Assembly: GCF_026248825.1 (NCBI RefSeq)
Contig: NZ_CP110973.1
Coordinates: forward strand, 3,243,001 to 3,307,000
Length of the DNA: 64,000 nucleotides
Direction: 5' to 3'
Source of the DNA: Larkinella insperata
Lineage (GTDB): Bacteria; Bacteroidota; Bacteroidia; Cytophagales; Spirosomataceae
This document shows positions 35,626-45,266 of the stretch, piece after piece. A program made the translations under genes and the position numbers. The first letter of the stretch is position 1. Each line of letters starts with the position of its first letter. Below the pieces are notes generated by a model. It did not search any database. It saw only the letters and a program-made list of their open reading frames with translations, and had not been told where the DNA came from.

Positions 35626-37203
35626 TTAGTTTTTATCCCACCACAACGGCGTCGAAGCCTTGTCCGGCCCGTTCAGCAAAGAAGCAGCGGCTTGAACGGC
35701 TTCGGTGTTGGATTGTTGTTCAAGCAGCAGGAACGGAATCCGGCGCGGATACGAGCTGGTCGGCACATCCGTATTCACCGAGTTAACGACGGAGTACAGT
35801 TTCGGGAAACGGCTCCGGCGAACTTCCGCCCAGGCTTCAATACCGTCGGGATACAGAGCCAGCCACTTTTGGGTGCCCACCTGTTCCCGCTGGATGGCTT
35901 CGGTAGCGCCCCACTTCACGGTAATGTTCGACAGCGGGGGTGATTTTTGCTGATCCTGCGGAGCAACGGGCGTTTTCGTGCTGGCGATGTAGGCGTCAAC
36001 CGCTGCGCCCGTAATGCCCCAGCCTTCCATCGAAGCCCGGATGCCGTTTTCGTAAGCCTGCTGCGCCGTAACGCCCCCGGTGTTCCAGCCGTTCAGGGCT
36101 GCTTCGGCCAGCAGAAAGTGGGCTTCAGCCGTGTGCATGATGTCCTGCCGGACCGCCAGCTGACGGTCCCAGGCCGAACCCGCGCCGGTGTTGCGAATCC
36201 AGAGCGTACCAATGTTTGAATTGTTGTCGTTCGTGTTCAGGGGATCGGTCAGCTCCGTGGGGCCGAGACCGTTCCGCAAACCTTCGTACGTTTTCGTGTT
36301 GAAGGCCGGTTGGAAATAAATGCCAATCCGGGGATCTTCGAACCCTTTCAGAACGGACTCCATCGCGGCACTCATCCGGAATTCACCCCAGCCAGAAATC
36401 GTGGCCAGACCGTTGTTGTCGCCACCCGCCAGGTTTTTCACCATGTAGGCGTTGTCGGTAGTTGCCGTCAACAGGCCACCGGCAATGGCGGCTTCCGCTT
36501 CGGTTTTGGCCCGGGCCGGATCCACTTTCGAAATCCGGAGCGCCAGCCGCAGCCGCAGGGTGTTGGCAAACTTGATCCATTTGTTTACATCGCCCGCGTA
36601 GATGATGTCGTAGCTGCCGTACGGTTTTTCGGTTGTTTTACCTTTTAAAACCTGGGTAGCCGCTGCCAGACGCTTGAAGAAGTCGTCGTAAATTTTGTCC
36701 TGCGGATCGTACTTAACACTGTTAGCCGGAATCCCCGCATCGAAGTAAGGTACCGGACCGTAGTAGTCCGTCAGCCGGTGGAAAGCAAATACCCACCAGA
36801 TGCTGGCCAGCGCGTACTGCGACGAAGCGGGGTCGGTTTGGTCAAACAGGGTTTTCAACTGCGGCACCACCTGCGTGTAGATCGGGTTCCAGTGGGAGTT
36901 GATCCAGGTGGGGTGCATGAAATACCGGTCCGACTGGAAGTTTGGCGTCGTGGTGGCGAAGTACTGAGCAAACAAGTCGGCGTACAGGTTCTGGGCGGTT
37001 TGGTACGTTCCGGCCGCATACGAAGCCTGCTGCTGGGCCCGGGCAAACAAGTACGGGAGTTCGGTGGGCGTCAGCGTGGTAATGGCGGTTTTGCTGGTAT
37101 TGATTTCGTCAAAATCGCCGGTACAGCCGCTCCAGATTCCGGCCGAACCCGCAAGCAGCCCGACCATCGACATTTTAATGAATTTATTAACTGGCATTTT
37201 CAT
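35626..37203 (-). CDS. SusD/RagB-like surface lipoprotein (SusD-like_2 type)
   Basis: The 525-residue glycan- or nutrient-binding lipoprotein caps its SusC partner on the cell surface. The N-terminus has a signal peptide ending in a lipobox with acylated Cys27 (WSGC), followed by an acidic TGDFDEIN typical of Bacteroidota surface-exported lipoproteins. The helical TPR-like body shows family landmarks: YADLFAQYF, WVFAFHRLTDYYGPVPYFD, AHFLLAEAALNGW and EQVGTQKWLALYPDGIEAWAE. Signatures place it with the SusD-like_2 branch that often binds peptides or non-starch ligands. It lies 56 bp downstream of the SusC gene on the same strand. The ligand is unknown. Confidence 0.93.
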   Translation of the reverse strand: MKMPVNKFIKMSMVGLLAGSAGIWSGCTGDFDEINTSKTAITTLTPTELPYLFARAQQQASYAAGTYQTAQNLYADLFAQYFATTTPNFQSDRYFMHPTWINSHWNPIYTQVVPQLKTLFDQTDPASSQYALASIWWVFAFHRLTDYYGPVPYFDAGIPANSVKYDPQDKIYDDFFKRLAAATQVLKGKTTEKPYGSYDIIYAGDVNKWIKFANTLRLRLALRISKVDPARAKTEAEAAIAGGLLTATTDNAYMVKNLAGGDNNGLATISGWGEFRMSAAMESVLKGFEDPRIGIYFQPAFNTKTYEGLRNGLGPTELTDPLNTNDNNSNIGTLWIRNTGAGSAWDRQLAVRQDIMHTAEAHFLLAEAALNGWNTGGVTAQQAYENGIRASMEGWGITGAAVDAYIASTKTPVAPQDQQKSPPLSNITVKWGATEAIQREQVGTQKWLALYPDGIEAWAEVRRSRFPKLYSVVNSVNTDVPTSSYPRRIPFLLLEQQSNTEAVQAAASLLNGPDKASTPLWWDKN

Positions 37204-37259
37204 GATACTTTCTAGCGTGTTTTGATTCTAAAAATTGAGGTTTCTCAGGTGGGCTATTT

Positions 37260-40200
37260 TCAGAATCCTAATTTCAAATTAAGACCAACGGTGCGGGTTG
37301 AAGGCAATGCGCCGTATTCAGAACCCTGGTAGTTGGCAGCACTGATGTTAACATCCGGATCAAACGGCAACTTACGGGTTTTCAGACCAGGAATGTCCAT
37401 CAGGGCATCGCCCCGGTAGAGGAAGAACAAGTTGCGGGCCGTCAGCGACAACCGGGCATTTTTGATGAAGAAGTTCTGCGGGAACGGAATGTTGTAGCCA
37501 AACGACAACTCGCGCAGCCGGACGTTGGTGGTTGAATACGCGAAGAATTCACCCCAGGTATACCGTCCCTGCGATACGGTTTGCCAGAATTGCTCGGCTG
37601 TAACCGCTTTGGTGTTGGTTTCGCCGGTAGCCGTTACGCCCGGCAGTACCCAGCCTCCTTCGCGGTGTTCGAGCGTGTATTCGGCCGTTCCGTCATACGC
37701 CAGGTTACCGTCCGTTCCGGATACCATAATGCCGCCCACCCGGCCATCAACCAGGAAGCTCAGCACGAAGTTTTTGTAGGAGAACGTGTTGTTAAGGCCG
37801 AGCGTCAGTTTGGGGTTGAAGTTGCCGATTGTCTGGAACGCGCTCACGACGGGCAGACCGTTGGCGTTTACCAGCCGACGTCCTTGTTCGTCTTTAGCCC
37901 AGCCATACGCCTGCAGATCACCGTATGATCCGCCAGGGGCCACGACAGCCGTAGTGGTCCGGGTGTTACCACCCAGCGTCGCCGATTTGATGCCCGGATA
38001 CAGCTCGATAATCTTGTTGATGTTGCGGGCCATGTTAAACGACACATCCCAGGTCAGCGCGTTGCCTTTCAGCGGAGAAGCCGTCAGCGTCAGCTCAAAC
38101 CCTTTGTTGTTGATCTTTCCGGCGTTTACAAACTGGGTGGCAAAACCCGATGCCGGGGCCAAGCCCAACGACAGCAACTGGTTGACCGTGTTGCTGTTGT
38201 AGTAAGTGAAGTCGACACCTAACCGGCCATTCAGGAAACGCAGGTCCGCGCCAATTTCGGTCGATGACGAAATCTCGGGCTTCAGGTTTTCCGCTGGGCG
38301 CTGGGTGCTGCGCGAAATGAAACCACCGGTTCCCCCTTGCGAGAAAACGTACGTTTGCGCCAGGCTGTACGGTGCGGCATCGTTACCCACCTGCGCCCAC
38401 GAGCCCCGAACTTTGGCAAAACTGATCCAGCTAGGCAGCTTCACGGCGTCAGACAGAATGAAGTTGGCTCCGAACGACGAGTAAATATACGAATACGGTG
38501 GCGGCAGCGTGGATGACCAGTCGTTCCGAACCGATGCATCAACCGTCAGGTAGTCGCGGAACGAAACCGAAGCTGTTCCGAAAACGTATTGCAGTTCTTT
38601 CTGGCTGAAACCGGTAATCTGGGTCAGCGCGGAAGCAAAGGACAGGTCAAAGCGGTTGGCGACCGACAGGCCGTTGGTGCTGGCGCCGACCTGCGAAAAG
38701 CGGTTGTATGTCTGACCCGCTCCGGCGTTGTAGGTAATGGCGAAGTCGTTGCTGATCTTGTTGTTTCCGGAAATGATCACGTCCATGTTACGCTCCAGCT
38801 GGTCGAGCGAAAACTCCTGGTATGAACCACCCGCACCGGCAAACAGCAGCGTATTGTTGGAGTAAGACTGTGAGTTGCGGTCGGTGTACCAGTCGTAGCT
38901 GAGCCGTCCCTGCACGTTCAGCCAGTCGGTGATGTCATATTTGGCTGATCCGAGGGCCGTTACCCGGTTGCGGGTTTCCTGGGCAAACGTCCGGTTGAGG
39001 GTCCAGTACGGGTTCATGTAAATCCCGGAGCTGGTCCAGTAAGTGGGTTTTCCGTTTGCATCTTCAAACGCGCTGTACTGGCCGATCAGATCCACGCTGC
39101 GGGGCACTTTGTAGAGGTTCATCGTCACGGAGCTTTCCTCACCCGACCGCGGTTTGTTATCAACTTTCTGGTTGATGTAGGTAATCTTGGCGTCGGTTGT
39201 CAGGCGTTTTGTGATCTGCGAATTGAGCCGCAGGTTCAGCGTGTGACGCACCAGGTCGTTGTTCGGCAGAATGCCCTGGTTGTAGTTGTGGGTATACGAA
39301 GCGTAAGTTTGAACCTTGTCGGTACCCCCCGCGATTCCTACCGAATTGTTCGTTGAGATGGCATTCCGGAAGAAGTCCTTGACGTTGTTCGGATAGGTTG
39401 TGGCCGGTGCTCCCCAGCTTGCGGCTGCATTTTCGCTGGATTTACCGCCCGCTCCCTGTCCGTAGGTATTTTGCAGTTTTGGCAGCATGAAAGGGCTTTC
39501 GGTCTGTACGCCGGAGTTGACATCTACCGATACTTTTCCGGCTTTCCCTTTTTTGGTGGTGATCATAATGACCCCGTTGGCCGCGCGCGAACCGTACAGC
39601 GCCGAAGCCGCCGGGCCTTTCAGCACGTTCATGGATTCGATGTCGTCCGGGTTGATGTTGTTGGCGCCGTCGCTGCCGTTAATCCCCCCGAAGTCACTGC
39701 TTACCTGACCCCGAACGGTGTTGTCCACCGGCACGCCGTCAATCACGAACAGCGCGTTGTTGTTACCCGTAATGGAGCGGTTTCCGCGCAGCACCACCCG
39801 CGTGGCCGAACCCGGACCCGATGAGCCCTGCGTAACCACCATACCGGCCACTTTACCCGAGAGCGTGTTCACGAAGTTGGCATCCCGTACATCCACCAGC
39901 TTCTTACCATCAATCTGCTGGGTGGCATAAGTCAGCGTTTTAGCATTCCGCTCAATACCGAGGGCCGTTACGACGACCTCGTTCAACTGCTTGGAGTCTT
40001 CCTGGAGCATCACGTCGATCACCGAACGATCGCCCACGACAATTTCCTGCGTGATGGACCCGATGAACGAGAAAATCAAAACCGTCGCGTTGTTGTCAAC
40101 CGTGAGGGAATACTGACCGGCGCTGTTGGTCGTCGTACCCTTGGTGGTTCCTTTGATCACAATGTTTACACCCGGAATGCCGGCGCCGTTTGCGTCTTTC

Positions 40201-40382
40201 ACCGTTCCGGTAATGTCTTTGGCAAGTGGAGCGTTCACTTCGTCTCCCTTCAATTTAGCATGGGCGGGTGGTTGAGGAGTTAGAAATGCCGTGCAGGTAG
40301 CCGCAAGCGCCAAAAGCGTGCATCGGCGTAAACTGCGGGAAGTCGACATTTTCTGCGTTAGAAGATGTACTGGTTTTTGCAT
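37260..40382 (-). CDS. SusC/RagA-family TonB-dependent outer-membrane transporter
   Basis: The 1040-residue transporter imports an oligomeric nutrient in TonB-dependent fashion with the SusD lipoprotein. A signal peptide ends around PAHA. A carboxypeptidase-regulatory-like domain follows at about 56-140 (ITGTVKDANGAGIPGVNIVI). The plug domain includes LNEVVVTALGIERNAK, VFVIDGVPVDN-like sequence and LYGSRAANGVIMITTKKGK. A beta-barrel follows and ends in a terminal Phe (LNLKLGF), the outer-membrane assembly signal. The plug opening (ALGIERNAKTLTYA) is typical of SusC proteins paired with SusD-like_2 partners. An alternative start 33 bp inside (MSTSRSLRRC) gives a more standard signal peptide. 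It faces P13 across a 735-bp divergent region. Confidence 0.93.
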   Translation of the reverse strand: MQKPVHLLTQKMSTSRSLRRCTLLALAATCTAFLTPQPPAHAKLKGDEVNAPLAKDITGTVKDANGAGIPGVNIVIKGTTKGTTTNSAGQYSLTVDNNATVLIFSFIGSITQEIVVGDRSVIDVMLQEDSKQLNEVVVTALGIERNAKTLTYATQQIDGKKLVDVRDANFVNTLSGKVAGMVVTQGSSGPGSATRVVLRGNRSITGNNNALFVIDGVPVDNTVRGQVSSDFGGINGSDGANNINPDDIESMNVLKGPAASALYGSRAANGVIMITTKKGKAGKVSVDVNSGVQTESPFMLPKLQNTYGQGAGGKSSENAAASWGAPATTYPNNVKDFFRNAISTNNSVGIAGGTDKVQTYASYTHNYNQGILPNNDLVRHTLNLRLNSQITKRLTTDAKITYINQKVDNKPRSGEESSVTMNLYKVPRSVDLIGQYSAFEDANGKPTYWTSSGIYMNPYWTLNRTFAQETRNRVTALGSAKYDITDWLNVQGRLSYDWYTDRNSQSYSNNTLLFAGAGGSYQEFSLDQLERNMDVIISGNNKISNDFAITYNAGAGQTYNRFSQVGASTNGLSVANRFDLSFASALTQITGFSQKELQYVFGTASVSFRDYLTVDASVRNDWSSTLPPPYSYIYSSFGANFILSDAVKLPSWISFAKVRGSWAQVGNDAAPYSLAQTYVFSQGGTGGFISRSTQRPAENLKPEISSSTEIGADLRFLNGRLGVDFTYYNSNTVNQLLSLGLAPASGFATQFVNAGKINNKGFELTLTASPLKGNALTWDVSFNMARNINKIIELYPGIKSATLGGNTRTTTAVVAPGGSYGDLQAYGWAKDEQGRRLVNANGLPVVSAFQTIGNFNPKLTLGLNNTFSYKNFVLSFLVDGRVGGIMVSGTDGNLAYDGTAEYTLEHREGGWVLPGVTATGETNTKAVTAEQFWQTVSQGRYTWGEFFAYSTTNVRLRELSFGYNIPFPQNFFIKNARLSLTARNLFFLYRGDALMDIPGLKTRKLPFDPDVNISAANYQGSEYGALPSTRTVGLNLKLGF

Positions 40383-40912
40383 AAGGGTAATTGTGATTTA
40401 GAAATGGTAATTTACGGTTAAGTACATATTTTCGAAGAGGAGGTGTGGAAAGGATAATTGTTTTGTGGAAAAGTTATATTATATAATAATATTTCTTTTC
40501 AGTGGCTTAAAATAGCATTTACTTGGGTAAATGGTCGGGTTATTAGTAGAAAAATTTGTTTTTTAAAACTTTTCTAAAGAACGGGGCTTCTTCCAAAAAC
40601 CGCAGAGCACGGGCAAAGTAGAGGTAAAATACATAAGCATAGTTTAGAGATGGTAGCAACCTAATGTAGGTTGTTTTATGGGAAAAGTAATAATTTTTGC
40701 AATTCATTTACAAAAACGCGCAGCGTTTTTTCTACTCTCAGAAACAGGGGCGCTCCCTTTGATTCATTATTCAGGCTTAAAATGAAGCTTCCCCTGCGTA
40801 ATCGCTGGATGATCTTTACACGGCTGAGGATTTTAACGGTACTGCCCGGACAAAGAAGGCCCCATCTGCAACGGGCGCCGAAACCCGGCAGCAGGGTAGC
40901 CAGTAAGCAGAA

Positions 40913-40952
40913 CCTCCGCTAACCTCTGATTTCCTCCGCTCAACTCTGTGAT
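40913..40952. repeat. imperfect tandem repeat of a CTCCGCT-type unit
   Basis: CCTCCGCTAACCTCTGAT (40913-40930) is followed by CCTCCGCTCAACTCTGTGAT (40933-40952). The second unit contains CTCCGCTCAACTC, which is also the core of the right arm of the palindrome at 47518-47540, so this may be a remnant of the same dispersed element. Confidence 0.4.
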
Positions 40953-40967
40953 ACAACTTTTTTCCCT

Positions 40968-41003
40968 GTCCGGCAGCGAACGAACGACCGTCCGCAATCG
41001 GAC
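40968..41003 (+). promoter_or_regulatory. paired inverted-repeat activator sites upstream of P13
   Basis: The proximal site GTCCGCAATCGGAC (40990-41003) is a perfect GTCCG-N4-CGGAC palindrome, identical over all 14 bases to the proximal site before P14. The distal degenerate site GTCCGGCAGCGAAC (40968-40981) starts 22 bp upstream. The proximal centre lies 63.5 bp before the GG of the -24 element. Confidence 0.7.
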
Positions 41004-41058
41004 AAACAAGAAGTATGTATGCTTAATAAAGTTCTGATTATTAGAGGTTTAACTTTGT

Positions 41059-41073
41059 TGGTATACAGTTTGA
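41059..41073 (+). promoter_or_regulatory. sigma-54-like promoter of P13
   Basis: TGGTATACAGTTTGA has TGG at -24 and TTGA in place of TTGC at -12, with correct spacing. It lies about 58 bp before the ATG, almost the same as for P10. The match to the strict consensus is moderate; position relative to the activator sites is the stronger evidence. Confidence 0.5.
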
Positions 41074-41117
41074 TCGATTGCAGCCGTACCTTGACTGGAC
41101 AGTGAACGACGAATCTT

Positions 41118-43526
41118 ATGCTGAGCAATTACCTGAAAATCGCTTTTCGGAACCTGCTGAAACACAAAACGTTCGGCTTTATCAACATTGTCGGTGTGGC
41201 CATCGGTCTGGCGTGTTTCCTGCTGATTGCGCTTTACGTGCGCGACGAAATCAGCTTCGACCGTTTTCACACCAAAGCCGACCGCACCTACCGGGTGTTG
41301 CGGACGTTCCTCAATGCCAACGACGGAACCGTGGAGCTGAAGCTGGGAACGGTGGCTCCTCCGTTCGGGCCGCTGATCAAACAGGAGTTTCCGGAAGCGG
41401 AGCAGGTTGTGCGGACGCGTAACAGTAGCGCTTTAATCAAATACGGCGAGCACACCTACAATGAAAGCCGGGTGTTGTATGCCGAGGAAACCATTTTCAA
41501 GGTGCTGGATTTTGAGGTAGCCAGCGGCAATCCGGATCAGGCGCTGGCGAACCCTTTTTCGATTATGCTGTCGCAACCGATGGCCGAAAAATACTTCGGT
41601 AAGGAGTCGCCGATGGGCAAAAGCGTTCGGCTGGACAACCAGTTTGATTTTTTGGTAACGGGCGTTTTCAAACCGTTGCCCACGCAGTCGCACATTCATC
41701 CGGATTTTCTGGTTTCGTTCAACACGCTCAACGACAACCGTATTTATGGAGCTGAAAGGTTGCGAACCAATTGGGGCAACAACTCCTTTTTGACGTACGT
41801 TCTGCTGGCCAAAGGGGCCGATCCGGCGAAGATGGTGAAGGCCTTTCCGGCGTTTCAGAACCGGCGCATCGAACCCAAAGCGTCGACTTACTCGGTCCTG
41901 AACCTGCAAAAACTGACGGACATTCACCTGCGTTCAGATACGGACGACGCCCTGGATGCCGACGGCGATATTCGCTACGTGTACCTTTTTTCGGCTATTG
42001 GTCTGTTTATTCTGCTGATTGCCTGCATCAATTACATGAACCTGGCAACGGCCCGTTCAGCCATGCGGGCCAAGGAGGTCGGGATGCGAAAGGTGGTGGG
42101 GGCCCACCGGGGGCAACTGATCGGGCAATTCCTGAGCGAATCGCTTTTGCTGGTCATCTTCGCGCTGGGGCTGGCCGTCGCGCTGGTCGTTACCTGTTTG
42201 CCCCTTCTGAACAATTTTACGCAGAAGCAATTGACGCTAAGTCAGTTGATTAGTCCGGGGTTTCTGAGCATTGTAGCGGGTATCACGCTGCTGACGGGTC
42301 TGGTGTCGGGCAGCTACCCGGCTTTTTTCCTGACTTCGTTTCAACCCGTTAGTGTGCTGAAAGGCAAGATTGCTTCGGCCATGCGGACGGGCCGGCTCCG
42401 GCAGGTGCTGGTCGTTAGCCAGTTTACCATTGCCGTAGCGCTGATCATCAGCACGGTGGTGGTCTACAACCAGATGGATTACATTCGCAATTACAAGCTG
42501 GGCTATCAGAAAGATCAGGTCGTGCTGCTGCGGGCGGTGGAAGATTCCACGGTCGATTATGAAGCGCTGAAACAGGAACTCAAGCGGAACAGTGCAGTGC
42601 TGGCAGTTGGGCAGTCATCCCGAATTCCATCGGGGCGGCTGCTGGACTCCTGGGAAGCTTACATGGCGAAGGGCGACAGCATGGCACCTGCCAGCGTAGT
42701 CCTGAAATCGCTGTCGGTTGATCACGACTTTATTCCGACGTACGGTATGAAAATGGCCGCCGGGCGCAACTTCTCCCGGTCGTATACCACAGACGATACG
42801 GCGGCTTTTATTCTGAATGAAACGGCCACCCGGACGCTGGGCTGGAAAAGCCCCGATCAGGCCATCGGCAAAGCATTTGGCTACGGGCACCGGCGCGGGC
42901 AGATCATCGGCGTAACGAAGGACTTTCACTTCGAATCCCTGAAACAATCAATCCCACCCATTGTCCTTTTTATCGAACCCGGGCACAACAACTGGCTTTC
43001 CGTTCAGGTAGCGGGCGGGGCGGGTCTGCAAAACGGGTTGGCCCATCTAGAAGCCGTCTGGAAACGGCGCTTTCCAGAGCGGCCGTTCTGGTACGAATTT
43101 CTGGATCAGCGGTTCGGACGGCTTTACACCACGGAACAAACACAGCAGACGTTGTTTGGCATCTTCGCCGGTGTCGCCATCCTGATTTCCTGCCTGGGGC
43201 TGTTTGGGCTGTCGATGTTCATGGCCGAGCAGCGAACCAAGGAAATCGGCATTCGCAAGGTGCTGGGGGCCACAACACCGGGTTTGGTGGCGCTGCTTTC
43301 CAAAGACCTGCTGAAGCTGGTTTTGATTGCCCTCGTGCTGGCGTCGCCGGTGGCGTGGTGGGCCATGAGCCAGTGGCTGGAAGGGTTCGTTTACCGCACC
43401 ACCATCAGTCCCTGGGTGTTCATTATTACGGCGCTTATCGCGATGCTCATTGCTTTCCTCACGGTTTCATTTCAAAGCATCAAAGCGGCTTTAATGAACC
43501 CGGTGAAAAGCTTAAAAACGGAATAA
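41118..43526 (+). CDS. permease P13: duplicated MacB/FtsX-type ABC permease
   Basis: At 802 residues it stands alone, 6 kb away from the main array, behind its own activator sites. It begins MLSNYLKIAFRNLLKHKTF; TM1 is GVAIGLACFLLIALYV. Coupling motifs are KEVGMRKVVGA near 319 and KEIGIRKVLGA near 708, followed by TTPGLVALLSKDLLKLV, where Leu replaces the usual Phe. The C-terminus is NPVKSLKTE. It is followed after 119 bp by the signal peptidase gene on the same strand; small hairpins in that gap (for example 43540-43555) are too weak to call a terminator. Confidence 0.9.
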   Translation: MLSNYLKIAFRNLLKHKTFGFINIVGVAIGLACFLLIALYVRDEISFDRFHTKADRTYRVLRTFLNANDGTVELKLGTVAPPFGPLIKQEFPEAEQVVRTRNSSALIKYGEHTYNESRVLYAEETIFKVLDFEVASGNPDQALANPFSIMLSQPMAEKYFGKESPMGKSVRLDNQFDFLVTGVFKPLPTQSHIHPDFLVSFNTLNDNRIYGAERLRTNWGNNSFLTYVLLAKGADPAKMVKAFPAFQNRRIEPKASTYSVLNLQKLTDIHLRSDTDDALDADGDIRYVYLFSAIGLFILLIACINYMNLATARSAMRAKEVGMRKVVGAHRGQLIGQFLSESLLLVIFALGLAVALVVTCLPLLNNFTQKQLTLSQLISPGFLSIVAGITLLTGLVSGSYPAFFLTSFQPVSVLKGKIASAMRTGRLRQVLVVSQFTIAVALIISTVVVYNQMDYIRNYKLGYQKDQVVLLRAVEDSTVDYEALKQELKRNSAVLAVGQSSRIPSGRLLDSWEAYMAKGDSMAPASVVLKSLSVDHDFIPTYGMKMAAGRNFSRSYTTDDTAAFILNETATRTLGWKSPDQAIGKAFGYGHRRGQIIGVTKDFHFESLKQSIPPIVLFIEPGHNNWLSVQVAGGAGLQNGLAHLEAVWKRRFPERPFWYEFLDQRFGRLYTTEQTQQTLFGIFAGVAILISCLGLFGLSMFMAEQRTKEIGIRKVLGATTPGLVALLSKDLLKLVLIALVLASPVAWWAMSQWLEGFVYRTTISPWVFIITALIAMLIAFLTVSFQSIKAALMNPVKSLKTE

Positions 43527-43645
43527 TCTTCGGGGAAACGCGGTTCGGAAACCGCTCAGCGCACGAGTTGACCAATCCTGTAAAATCGGTTCTCGGGATT
43601 GGGGCAAGGGCTTAATTTGGGTTGATTGCCAAAACCCCTTCCACC

Positions 43646-44803
43646 ATGCGCAAAAATTATCCTTCTTCAACCCGTAAGAAAAAATCCTTCCTGCGGGAAT
43701 GGTTTGATTCCGTTCTGTTTGCGGTCATTGCGGCCACCCTCATTCGGTTTCTGACGTTCGAAGCCTACGCCATTCCCACACCGTCGATGGAAAACAGCCT
43801 GATGGTGGGCGATTTTCTGTTTGTCAGCAAGCTGCACTACGGCATCCGGACGCCCAAAACGCCTTTGCAGATACCGCTTACTCACCAGACCATCTGGGGC
43901 ACGAAACTACCGTCGTACACCAACCTCATCCAACTGCCTGCTTACCGGCTGCCCGGTTTTACGGAGGTGAAAAACGGAGATGTGGTGGTGTTTAACTTTC
44001 CTCCGCCGAAGCCCGGCGAGCCCGATCATCCGGTCGATCTGCGCACGAACCTGATCAAACGCTGCATCGGGATTCCGGGCGATAAGCTGGAAATCCGGCG
44101 GGAAATGGTGTACATCAACGGCAGGGCGTTTGCGGCCCCGGCCCGCTCCCAGACCAGTTATTTCATCCGAACGGCGGAGGTGCTGAACGAGCGGTTTTTC
44201 CGGAAATACAACATCGTCAACGATTACAAATCGGCGGAAGGGCCGTTCATCAACTGGCAACCCGTTGAGCAGTACAGCGAAGCAACCAGAACCTCGGAGC
44301 TGGTGGGGTATCAGGTGACCACTACGGCCGAAACCATCGCCAAAATCAAGGAGCTCGACTGGGTAAAAGCCGTTGAGCCGCTGACCGAACCCGCCGGGCA
44401 ACCGGAATCTGGAATCTACGGCGGAACAGCTTTTTCGTGGAACCGCGACAATTTCGGGCCGCTCACGGTTCCGAAAGCAGGCCAGACCATCCCGATCAAT
44501 CCGCAAACCATTGCCGTATACGGACCGATCATTAGCCGGTACGACGGTAATGAAAAAGTGGAAGTAACGCCAACCCGGATTAAAATTGACGGCCAACCCA
44601 TTCAGTCTTACACCTTCCGGCAGGATTATTACTTCATGATGGGCGACAACCGCCACAACTCCGACGACTCCCGGTATTGGGGTTTCGTGCCGAAAGACCA
44701 CATCGTCGGCAAAGCCGTTTTCGTCTGGATGTCGATCGACCCCGCGCCCGCGACGGTCTGGGCCAAAATTCGCTGGAACCGGCTGTTCCGGGTAATTGAG
44801 TAA
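43646..44803 (+). CDS. lepB: signal peptidase I
   Basis: The 385-residue serine/lysine endopeptidase removes signal peptides from exported proteins at the periplasmic face of the inner membrane. One N-terminal TM (about 19-38) precedes box B IPTPSMENSL with the nucleophile Ser47. The general base is Lys138 in LIKRCIGIPGD (box D), and box E GDNRHNSDDSRYWGFVP starts near 333. About 180 residues between boxes D and E form the large insertion usual for Bacteroidota enzymes. The ATG at 43646 is chosen over a TTG 24 bp earlier. With two SusCD systems and several lipoproteins nearby it may simply be the housekeeping enzyme; whether the genome has a second copy cannot be told here. Confidence 0.93.
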   Translation: MRKNYPSSTRKKKSFLREWFDSVLFAVIAATLIRFLTFEAYAIPTPSMENSLMVGDFLFVSKLHYGIRTPKTPLQIPLTHQTIWGTKLPSYTNLIQLPAYRLPGFTEVKNGDVVVFNFPPPKPGEPDHPVDLRTNLIKRCIGIPGDKLEIRREMVYINGRAFAAPARSQTSYFIRTAEVLNERFFRKYNIVNDYKSAEGPFINWQPVEQYSEATRTSELVGYQVTTTAETIAKIKELDWVKAVEPLTEPAGQPESGIYGGTAFSWNRDNFGPLTVPKAGQTIPINPQTIAVYGPIISRYDGNEKVEVTPTRIKIDGQPIQSYTFRQDYYFMMGDNRHNSDDSRYWGFVPKDHIVGKAVFVWMSIDPAPATVWAKIRWNRLFRVIE

Positions 44804-44835
44804 CGGTTTTCACCATTCGTAACCCATACAATCCG

Positions 44836-45138
44836 ATGCTTTATTACACCCAGGTTTTGTTTGTAAAACCCGGTCAGGAAACGGTATTTCACTCGTTTGA
44901 AGATCGGGTGTAGCCGTTGCTTCAGCGCCACCATGGCGAATTGCTCTACCGGGTCAGGCCGCCGGCGTCTTCGGTTGTTGCGACGACGCTCGGCTATCCC
45001 TACGAAATCCATCTGGTCACGTTTGCGACCCGCGCCGATTTTGAAGCGTACCGCGATGACCCGGAACGGCAACGCCATCTGAGCCTGAAAGATCAATCCA
45101 TCGAGCGGGTCCTGTTCATTGAAGGAGCGGCCTTATAA
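44836..45138 (+). pseudogene. small alpha/beta-barrel (DUF1330-like) gene interrupted by an in-frame TAG
   Basis: From ATG 44836 the frame encodes MLYYTQVLFVKPGQETVFHS and six further residues. It meets TAG at 44911-44913, then continues in the same frame to TAA at 45136-45138 with PLLQRHHGELLYRVRP and FEAYRDDPERQRHL. The two halves together make a 100-residue protein of the kind seen in dimeric alpha/beta-barrel (DUF1330-like) families; the interrupted codon sits in EDRV-stop-PLLQRH, where a sense codon such as CAG would fit. A single-base nonsense mutation or a sequencing error is most likely; readthrough is possible. The downstream half alone could start at an internal CTG or ATG-free site only poorly. 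Confidence 0.65.
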
Positions 45139-45266
45139 CCGGACCCGTAGCCGCAAGCACACTTCAATTCCGATTTTCGACAAATCAACCGCTTAATCCG
45201 ACGTGCTAGTCCGGCTTTATTTCCGGCTGCTCGTTCCCTTGCTTTGCTTTGTAAGGATAGAAGCAG

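Larger units (their letters stand above)
40383..41117. other. 735-bp divergent intergenic region between SusC and P13
   Basis: There is no convincing gene. The SusC-proximal half (40383-40720) is AT-rich with poly-A/T stretches, as expected of a Bacteroidota promoter region, but I see no clear TANNTTTG for SusC. The P13-proximal part holds a short direct repeat (40913-40952), the paired activator sites (40968-41003) and the sigma-54-like element (41059-41073). A TAACTTTG at 41050-41057 fits a housekeeping -7 box but has no TTG at the -33 position. An 83-codon frame at 40671-40922 has no features of a real gene. Confidence 0.6.

Noticed and set aside
40671..40922. 83-codon frame in the SusC-P13 intergenic region
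   Set aside because: Basic low-information composition, no signal or domain, and it overlaps the direct repeat and precedes the activator sites; better treated as noncoding.
41050..41057. TAACTTTG as a housekeeping promoter for P13
   Set aside because: It fits the Bacteroidota -7 consensus, but no TTG is found at the -33 position; the sigma-54-like element with activator sites is the better-supported candidate.
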